Positions 59,074-64,000 of a stretch of 64,000 bases of DNA are shown here, one piece after another; within the stretch, counting starts at the first letter, position 1; each line of letters starts with the position of its first letter. The notes beneath the pieces were generated by a model. It worked only from the letters and a program-made list of their open reading frames with translations. It did not search any database and had not been told where the DNA came from. The stretch comes from JARRLC01 sp050290865. GTDB taxonomy: Bacteria; Pseudomonadota; Alphaproteobacteria; Rhizobiales; Rhodomicrobiaceae. Made by a program: the position numbers and the translations under genes. The stretch lies in the NCBI GenBank assembly GCA_050290865.1, contig JBNKIW010000012.1:1-64000 (forward strand), written 5' to 3'.

Positions 59074-60108
59074 TCAGTGCTTCACATTCCGCCACAGGGC
59101 GCGCTTCGAGAGATAAAGCAGGCCGGACAGAATGATCAGATAGAGCAGCACCTTGAGGCCCAGCCGCTTGCGCGCCTCCAGCGAGGGCTCGGCCGTCCAC
59201 ATCAGGAACGCGGCGACGTCCTTGGCGTAGGTGGCCGTCGTCATGGTGCACGCGCCCTCTTCCCACTTGGCATCCGGGATCGCCGCGCAGGCTTCCTTCG
59301 TCTTCGGAGCGGCGCCCTCGGGGAAGTCCACGATGCCGTCCATCAGCGGCGGTACCATCGCGATCTGATTGCCGGGGAAGGCGACGTTATAGTTCATGCC
59401 CTCGGCGAGGCCGAACACGCATTTGTTCTCGTCGGCGTCCCAGGCATAGCCTTCGCTATGGCTTCCGGCCTTGCCGCAGGTCTCTTTCGTTGCGTCGGCC
59501 GCGACCGGGACCTCGTGATAGCCGGTCAGGAGCGCGTAGATATAGTCCGGCCCGGCTTCCTGGTACCCCGTGATGATGTCCTTGACCCAGTAGTAAGGCT
59601 CCGTGAACCACGGCACGTTGCGGGTATAACCGCGCGCCTTGGCGATCAGCGACAAATCGGGCGGGACCGCGCCGTTCTGCGCCGCCGCGGCTTCCTTGTC
59701 GTTGGCGTAGGGCGAGGGCATACGGTCCGACGGAATCGCCGGGCGCTTGAGCCTCTCGCCCTCGTCATCATACGTTTTGCCCTCGTCATTCGGTGCGGCG
59801 GGCACTTCGACGGAGGCGGCGAATGCCTTCACCTGTTCCACCGAATATTCCGGTCCGCCCGGTTCGGCGAGATTGCGGAACGCCACGCGCTTCATGCCGT
59901 GGCACGCCGAGCAGACATTCTTGTAGACCTGATAGCCGCGCCGCAACTGGGCCTTGTCGAAGCGGCCGAGCATACCGGCAAAGGACCAGTGCTGCTCGTG
60001 GATATCCGCACCGCCGCTCGCCAGAACGGGGGAGGCGGCTGCCATCATCGCGCCTGCGGCGAGGCTGGCCAGCGTTACGCGCGTGCTGCGCTTGAGTGTG
60101 AAAATCAT
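59074..60108 (-). CDS. petC: Cytochrome c1 (cytochrome bc1 complex)
   Basis: PetC carries electrons from the Rieske protein to cytochrome c. The 344-residue product has an N-terminal signal (SLAAGAMMAAASPVLA), the covalent haem motif Cys66-Ser-Ala-Cys69-His70, a long periplasmic haem domain and a C-terminal anchor helix (VLLYLIILSGLLYLSKRALW). It is the last gene of petABC. In some relatives cytochrome b and c1 are made as one fbcH polyprotein; here they are separate genes, 21 bases apart. Confidence 0.95.
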   Translation of the reverse strand: MIFTLKRSTRVTLASLAAGAMMAAASPVLASGGADIHEQHWSFAGMLGRFDKAQLRRGYQVYKNVCSACHGMKRVAFRNLAEPGGPEYSVEQVKAFAASVEVPAAPNDEGKTYDDEGERLKRPAIPSDRMPSPYANDKEAAAAQNGAVPPDLSLIAKARGYTRNVPWFTEPYYWVKDIITGYQEAGPDYIYALLTGYHEVPVAADATKETCGKAGSHSEGYAWDADENKCVFGLAEGMNYNVAFPGNQIAMVPPLMDGIVDFPEGAAPKTKEACAAIPDAKWEEGACTMTTATYAKDVAAFLMWTAEPSLEARKRLGLKVLLYLIILSGLLYLSKRALWRNVKH

Positions 60109-60129
60109 CCCTCGAACCTCTTTCTAGCG

Positions 60130-61410
60130 CTATTCCGCCGCTGCAGGCCCGGCCTGCGGTGCATGCCCCCCGCTGCCGCGCAGTCTGAGCGTGTCGGCGA
60201 TGCAATGCGGTTCGGGTCTCGGCGTTTCGATGAGGCCCATCAGCGGCATGATGATCAGGAAGTGGATGAAATAGTAGGCGGTGAAGATACGCGACGCCCA
60301 CAAATAGCCCCCCTCCGGTGACTTCGCCCCGAGAAAGCCGAGCGCGAGGCAGGAGATCAGCAGCAGCCAGAAGAACCAGCGGTACACGGGCCGGTAATTG
60401 CACGAACGCACGCGGGACGTATCCAGCCAGGGGATCACGAACAGCACCGCGATGGCGCCGAACATGGCGATCACGCCGCCGAGCTTGGACGGGATCGCGC
60501 GCAGGATCGCGTAGAACGGCAGCAGGTACCATTCCGGCACGATATGCGCCGGCGTCTGCAGCGGGTTGGCTTCGATGTAGTTGTCGGGGTGGCTGAGATA
60601 GTTCGGTGCGTAGAACACCAGATAGGCGAACAGGATACAGAACACCGCGATCGCGTAGCCGTCCTTCACCGTATAGTAGGGATGGAAAGGCACCGCCTCA
60701 TGCTTGTGGTCACGCACCTCGACGCCGGTCGGGTTGTTGTTGCCCGGCACATGCAGCGCCCAGACGTGCAGGGCCACCAGCCCGACGATTACGAATGGGA
60801 GGAGATAGTGCAGGCTGAACAGCCGGTTCAGCGTGGCGTTATTGACCGCGAAGCCGCCCCAGATCCATTCCACCAGTGTCGTGCCGAGGCCCGAAATGAT
60901 GGAGTCGAGCGAAGAGAACAGGTTGGTGATCACGGTCACCGCCCAGAAGCTCATCTGGCCCCACACCAGCGAGTAGCCCATGAACGCCGTGGCCATCATG
61001 GCGAGGAAGATGAGCACGCCGATGATCCACAGCACTTCGCGGGGCGCCTTGTAGGAGCCGTAGTAGAGGCCGCGGAAGATGTGGATGTAGACGGCGAGGA
61101 AGAACATCGACGAGCCGTTTGCGTGCACATAGCGCAGGATTGGGCCGTAATTCACGTCGCGCATGATGTGCTCGATCGAGTCGAACGCGACCTGGGTGTT
61201 GGCCGCATAATGCATCGTCAGCACAATGCCGGTGATGATCTGCACCATGAGGCAGAAAGCGAGAATGCCGCCGAACGTCCACAAATAGCTGAGATTGCAG
61301 GGCGTCGGGAAATTCACCATGGTGTCGTGCGCGAACCGCACGATCGGGAGACGGTCATCCAGCCAGCGCGTGAATGCCGTCTTCGGCTGATAAGTCGATT
61401 GATGAGACAT
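60130..61410 (-). CDS. petB: Cytochrome b (cytochrome bc1 complex)
   Basis: The membrane core of the bc1 complex holds haems bL and bH and both quinone sites. The 426-residue product has eight or so membrane helices, four haem-ligand histidines (in ADTYPH-like positions within GLYYGSYKAPREV-flanked helices), the quinol-oxidation loop containing the Pro-Glu-Trp-Tyr motif (HIVPEWYLLPFYAIL) and a typical N-terminus RWLDDRLPIVRFAHDTM. It lies between the Rieske and cytochrome c1 genes. Confidence 0.96.
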   Translation of the reverse strand: MSHQSTYQPKTAFTRWLDDRLPIVRFAHDTMVNFPTPCNLSYLWTFGGILAFCLMVQIITGIVLTMHYAANTQVAFDSIEHIMRDVNYGPILRYVHANGSSMFFLAVYIHIFRGLYYGSYKAPREVLWIIGVLIFLAMMATAFMGYSLVWGQMSFWAVTVITNLFSSLDSIISGLGTTLVEWIWGGFAVNNATLNRLFSLHYLLPFVIVGLVALHVWALHVPGNNNPTGVEVRDHKHEAVPFHPYYTVKDGYAIAVFCILFAYLVFYAPNYLSHPDNYIEANPLQTPAHIVPEWYLLPFYAILRAIPSKLGGVIAMFGAIAVLFVIPWLDTSRVRSCNYRPVYRWFFWLLLISCLALGFLGAKSPEGGYLWASRIFTAYYFIHFLIIMPLMGLIETPRPEPHCIADTLRLRGSGGHAPQAGPAAAE

Positions 61411-61425
61411 GTTCGGGTCCGGCCC

Positions 61426-62001
61426 TTAGCCAATCTTGATTTTCGTATCGGTGAGGAAGGAATAAGGCGGGATATCGAGATTGCGCGGCGCCGGGCCTTT
61501 GCGGATGCGGGCTGCGGTGTCGTAGTGCGAACCGTGGCACGGGCAGAACCAGCCGCCCCATTCGCCGCGCGCGTCGCCGGGACGCTGGCCTTTGGGAATG
61601 CAGCCGAGATGGGTGCAGATGCCGATGGCGATCAGCCAGTTTTCGTGGCCCTGCTTGGTGCGCTCGGCGTCGGTCGCGGGCGTGTCTTCCGGCTTGTCGA
61701 GGACGCGCGCATAAGGGTCCCTGAGGTCGTCCACTTTGACGTCCTTCGCGGCCGTGACCTCGGCTTCGGTGCGGTTGCGGATGAATACCGGCTTGCCGCG
61801 CCACATGATGGTAATCGCCTGGCCGGGCTGGACGGGCGCCAGATCGATTTCCACGCTTGCCAGTGACAGCGCGGAGGCGTCCGGATTCATCTGGTCGATG
61901 AGCGGCCAAATCGCCGCCACAGCGCCCACTCCGGTGAAGGCCGCTGCCGCTATATGTATGAAATCGCGCCTGCTGACAGGCTCATCCATCGTTGTCGCCA
62001 T
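61426..62001 (-). CDS. petA: Rieske iron-sulfur protein of the cytochrome bc1 complex
   Basis: PetA's [2Fe-2S] cluster takes electrons from ubiquinol. The 191-residue product has a twin-arginine start (SRRDFIHIAAAAFTGVG), an anchor helix, and the cluster ligands Cys129-Thr-His131 and Cys153-Pro-Cys155-His156 within CTHLGC and CPCHGSHYD, the two extra Cys forming the usual disulfide. It is the first gene of petABC, whose promoter must lie in the 249-base gap upstream, shared with trmL on the other strand. ATG 62001 excludes a long upstream frame. Confidence 0.97.
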   Translation of the reverse strand: MATTMDEPVSRRDFIHIAAAAFTGVGAVAAIWPLIDQMNPDASALSLASVEIDLAPVQPGQAITIMWRGKPVFIRNRTEAEVTAAKDVKVDDLRDPYARVLDKPEDTPATDAERTKQGHENWLIAIGICTHLGCIPKGQRPGDARGEWGGWFCPCHGSHYDTAARIRKGPAPRNLDIPPYSFLTDTKIKIG

Positions 62002-62250
62002 TAAAGCTCGTCCTTTTAACGCCCCACCTCTCGCAGACAAACACCCCCTGTCCGGCGGCCGGCAGGCGGCGTCTGTTCTACACAACGTTTTCCGAGTATG
62101 CCTTATTGCATTGATATTGGTGCGATGTCTAGGTGGTGGGGGGAGAGACAAATCGGCGCAACAGACTCCGGTTTCTACTTCCGCGCGAAAGAGGTGCGGC
62201 GGCGACGATATAGACTTCGCCCCATAAAGACCGGAAGGAGGACGCAGCCG

Positions 62251-62721
62251 GTGCGACTGGCCCTTTATCAACCGGATATCCCGCAGAATACCGGTACGAT
62301 ACTGCGCATGGCGGCGTGCCTGGATATCGCGGTGGACCTTATCGGCCCGGCGGGCTTCGACATATCGGACCGCGCGCTCCGCCGGGCGGGTCTCGATTAT
62401 ATTCACCATGTGGTAATCATGCGCCACGAATCCTTCGCTGCGTTCGAGGCTGCTCGGCGCCTGACGCCCGCCCGGCTGGTTCTGCTGACCACCGGCGCGG
62501 CGCTGGCATACACCGCATTCGCGTTCCGGAGCGACGACATTCTCCTTCTGGGACGCGAGAGTGCAGGGGCGCCCGCCGAGGTGCATGAGGCGGCGGATGC
62601 GCGGGTGGCGGTGCCGATGCGGGCCGGGATGCGGTCGCTGAATGTTGCCGTTGCGGCCGCCATGGTGCTAGGAGAAGCGCTCCGGCAGACTGGTCGGTTT
62701 CCACCGATGGTGAGAGAATGA
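62251..62721 (+). CDS. trmL: tRNA (cytidine(34)-2'-O)-methyltransferase TrmL
   Basis: TrmL methylates the wobble ribose of leucine tRNAs. The 156-residue product is a SPOUT-family protein with family landmarks RLALYQPDIPQNTGTILRMA, RRAGLDYIHHV, ILLLGRESAGAP and VPMRAGMRSLNVAVAAAMVLGEALRQ, the last two forming the trefoil knot that binds SAM. GTG 62251 is chosen because GGAAGGAGGA lies at 62232-62241 and the knot family starts at that residue. It is followed by hemF, 21 bases away. Confidence 0.94.
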   Translation: MRLALYQPDIPQNTGTILRMAACLDIAVDLIGPAGFDISDRALRRAGLDYIHHVVIMRHESFAAFEAARRLTPARLVLLTTGAALAYTAFAFRSDDILLLGRESAGAPAEVHEAADARVAVPMRAGMRSLNVAVAAAMVLGEALRQTGRFPPMVRE

Positions 62722-62742
62722 CGCCGGATCAAGGGGAAGGAC

Positions 62743-63621
62743 ATGGAAGCCAGCGCCGGGCTTGAGGGTAAGAAATCGCAGGCAGTCGCGTGGTTCGCTG
62801 AGCTGCGCGACCAGATTTGCGCCGCACTCGAACGGCTGGAAGACGACGCGGCAGGCGAGGGGGCGGCTGGCCGTTTCGTCCGCACGCCCTGGACGCGCAA
62901 GGATCGCACCGGTGCCGAGGGCGGCGGCGGCGAGATGTCGATGCTGCACGGGCGGCTGTTCGAGAAGGCGGGTGTGCATATCTCGACCGTGCATGGCGAG
63001 TTCGCGCCGGAGTTTCGCGGGCAGATCCCGGGCGCCGACGCCGATCCGCGTTTCTGGGCATCGGGCATTTCGCTGATCATCCACCCACTGAATCCGCATG
63101 TGCCCACGGCGCACATGAACACGCGCTTCGTGATCACGTCCAAATCGTGGTTCGGCGGCGGTGCAGACCTGACACCGATGCTGGAAGCGCGCCGCACGCA
63201 AGAAGACGCCGATACGGTCCGCTTTCACGCGGCGATGAAGGGCGCCTGCGAGGCGCATGCCGTCGCTGACTATGCGCGCTACAAAACGTGGTGCGACGAA
63301 TATTTCTACCTTCCCCACCGGGCAGAGCCGCGCGGCGTCGGCGGCATCTTCTACGATGACCTGAATTCCAGCGAGTGGGACGCGGGTTTCGCCTTCACGC
63401 AGGAGGTGGGCCGCGCGTTCCTCGGCGTCTACCCCGAGATCGTGCGCTGGAACATGGGGCGGCCATGGAGCGACGCCGAGCGCGATGAACAGCTCGTCCG
63501 GCGCGGGCGCTATGTAGAGTTCAACCTGCTTTACGACCGCGGAACGGTGTTCGGACTGAAGACGGGCGGCAATGTGGCCAGCATCCTGTCGTCGATGCCG
63601 CCGGTCGTGAAATGGCCGTGA
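62743..63621 (+). CDS. hemF: Oxygen-dependent coproporphyrinogen III oxidase
   Basis: HemF decarboxylates coproporphyrinogen III to protoporphyrinogen IX using oxygen. The 292-residue product has the family landmarks RTPWTRKDRTGAEGGGG, GISLIIHPLNPHVPTAHMNTR, WFGGGADLTPM, RGVGGIFYDDL and a C-terminal YVEFNLLYDRGTVFGLKTGGN; the FNLLYDRGTVFG element is diagnostic. It overlaps nothing and follows trmL by 21 bases on the same strand. Its presence shows an aerobic haem route, consistent with the bc1 complex nearby. Confidence 0.96.
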   Translation: MEASAGLEGKKSQAVAWFAELRDQICAALERLEDDAAGEGAAGRFVRTPWTRKDRTGAEGGGGEMSMLHGRLFEKAGVHISTVHGEFAPEFRGQIPGADADPRFWASGISLIIHPLNPHVPTAHMNTRFVITSKSWFGGGADLTPMLEARRTQEDADTVRFHAAMKGACEAHAVADYARYKTWCDEYFYLPHRAEPRGVGGIFYDDLNSSEWDAGFAFTQEVGRAFLGVYPEIVRWNMGRPWSDAERDEQLVRRGRYVEFNLLYDRGTVFGLKTGGNVASILSSMPPVVKWP

Positions 63622-63647
63622 CGCAAGGGCGCCAATCGTTACGTTTT

Positions 63648-63663
63648 CGTAACAAACGGGATG
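63648..63663. repeat. Small palindrome downstream of hemF
   Basis: GTTACG (63648-63653) and CGTAAC (63658-63663) flank TTTT. It may be a weak hairpin or a protein site just upstream of the promoter at 63669. Confidence 0.35.
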
Positions 63664-63668
63664 AAGCC

Positions 63669-63696
63669 TTGACACATGGGGTGTCGGGGCTAAATT
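63669..63696 (+). promoter_or_regulatory. Candidate sigma-70 promoter for the Cys-rich ORF
   Basis: TTGACA (63669-63674) and TAAATT (63691-63696) are spaced by 16 bases. The -35 overlaps a GACAC/GTGTC inverted repeat (63671-63685), so a repressor could compete for it. Confidence 0.5.
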
Positions 63697-63758
63697 TCCG
63701 CGCAGCACAGATTTCCTACGCCCGGCGGTCGATAGCCGGGAGGCGTTGGAGGTTTGCC

Positions 63759-63917
63759 ATGCCTGTTTTTGACTTCGACATTTGCGTACCCAAGTGTGAA
63801 AGCGGCTGCCAGGGCGAAGAATTCAACCGCAGCGCCCGTGATTATTGCTGCGCAGTCAGATCGAATCTTGGAAGACGGGCGCATGACCCGCCGCATGATG
63901 CCGGTTGGGCTCCATAA
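63759..63917 (+). CDS. Candidate 52-residue Cys-rich protein
   Basis: A short frame has a well-placed GGAGG (63748-63752, six bases before ATG) and lies 63 bases after a promoter-like pair. The product begins MPVFDFDICVPKCESGCQG and has cysteines at residues 9, 13, 17, 30 and 31, then a charged tail. I do not recognise a family. The ribosome site and promoter support translation; the sequence composition is not strongly protein-like, so it remains a candidate. It may be a metal-binding small protein. Confidence 0.4.
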   Translation: MPVFDFDICVPKCESGCQGEEFNRSARDYCCAVRSNLGRRAHDPPHDAGWAP

Positions 63918-63974
63918 GTTCCGTACGTCTTCTTCCTAAGCCAGTAATCCCCTAACCGCAGGTTGGAGCAATCC

Positions 63975-64000
63975 ATGATTGTCGCCCGTAACCTGACGCG
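63975..64000 (+). CDS. Start of a CDS cut by the window edge
   Basis: ATG 63975 follows GGTTGGAG (63961-63968) and reads MIVARNLTR to the edge. Nothing more can be said about its identity. It is 57 bases downstream of the candidate Cys-rich ORF, so they could be one operon. Confidence 0.4.

Noticed and set aside
63754..63939. Overlapping TTG-initiated frame beside the Cys-rich ORF
   Set aside because: No ribosome site fits this frame, whereas GGAGG is positioned for ATG 63759.

Overview
The window is a GC-rich (by eye about 65%) bacterial chromosome segment, almost certainly from an alphaproteobacterium of the order Hyphomicrobiales (Rhizobiales). The best evidence is the flagellar order motB-motC-fliK, known from rhizobia. 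Support comes from the Porin_2-like porin, gapR, the DUF2312/DUF465/DUF3775/DUF6111 families, one bifunctional rel gene next to rpoZ, and the petABC operon. Genus cannot be fixed from sequence alone. No rRNA, tRNA, CRISPR array, insertion sequence or prophage was seen.

Layout. (1) 1-7977: the end of a flagellin gene with a strong terminator, then a tightly coupled motility operon fliF - fliH-like - motB - motC - fliK - lytic transglycosylase. (2) 8.1-16 kb: carB, greA, then ppa and amn (divergent) and a porin. (3) 16.2-26.2 kb: a minus-strand one-carbon/corrinoid cluster, in transcription order MetV-MetF fusion, corrinoid protein, UroD-family methyltransferase, MetH-activation-like protein, RACo-like ASKHA activator, methyl-H4folate:corrinoid methyltransferase, folD. 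Divergent from it are an amidohydrolase and a MarR regulator, and the shared promoter carries a perfect 16-bp palindrome. (4) 26.3-28.2 kb: purEK and a DUF465 gene. (5) 28.4-32.8 kb: two divergent acyl-CoA ligases (one PrpE-like) and an ICMT-family membrane methyltransferase. (6) 32.8-37.8 kb: rel, rpoZ, an AT-rich folK, an NYN-domain gene and a family 5 uracil-DNA glycosylase. (7) 37.9-42 kb: a gtr-like glycan-modification operon. (8) 42.3-49.4 kb: DUF3775, a TIGR01620/YcjX pair, MarR, a luciferase-like monooxygenase, DUF2267, gapR and an AEC transporter. (9) 49.6-56.5 kb: a MoxR - DUF58 - BatA/DUF4159 - membrane protein operon. (10) 56.7-64 kb: Nudix, DUF6111, CCA-adding enzyme, petABC, trmL, hemF, a candidate 52-residue Cys-rich ORF and the start of another gene.

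How the genes work together. The most notable system is region 3. Together its products could take a methyl group from an unidentified donor onto a corrinoid protein, move it to tetrahydrofolate and oxidise methyl-H4folate through methylene- to formyl-H4folate, with a dedicated ATP-dependent activator to rescue inactive Co(II). This layout is familiar from acetogens and methylotrophs (odm, mtv, cmu systems), but the first methyltransferase lacks a standard metal motif and MetV is fused ahead of MetF. The substrate cannot be read from sequence. A split, B12-dependent methionine-synthase-like role is the main alternative to demethylation of a C1 growth substrate.
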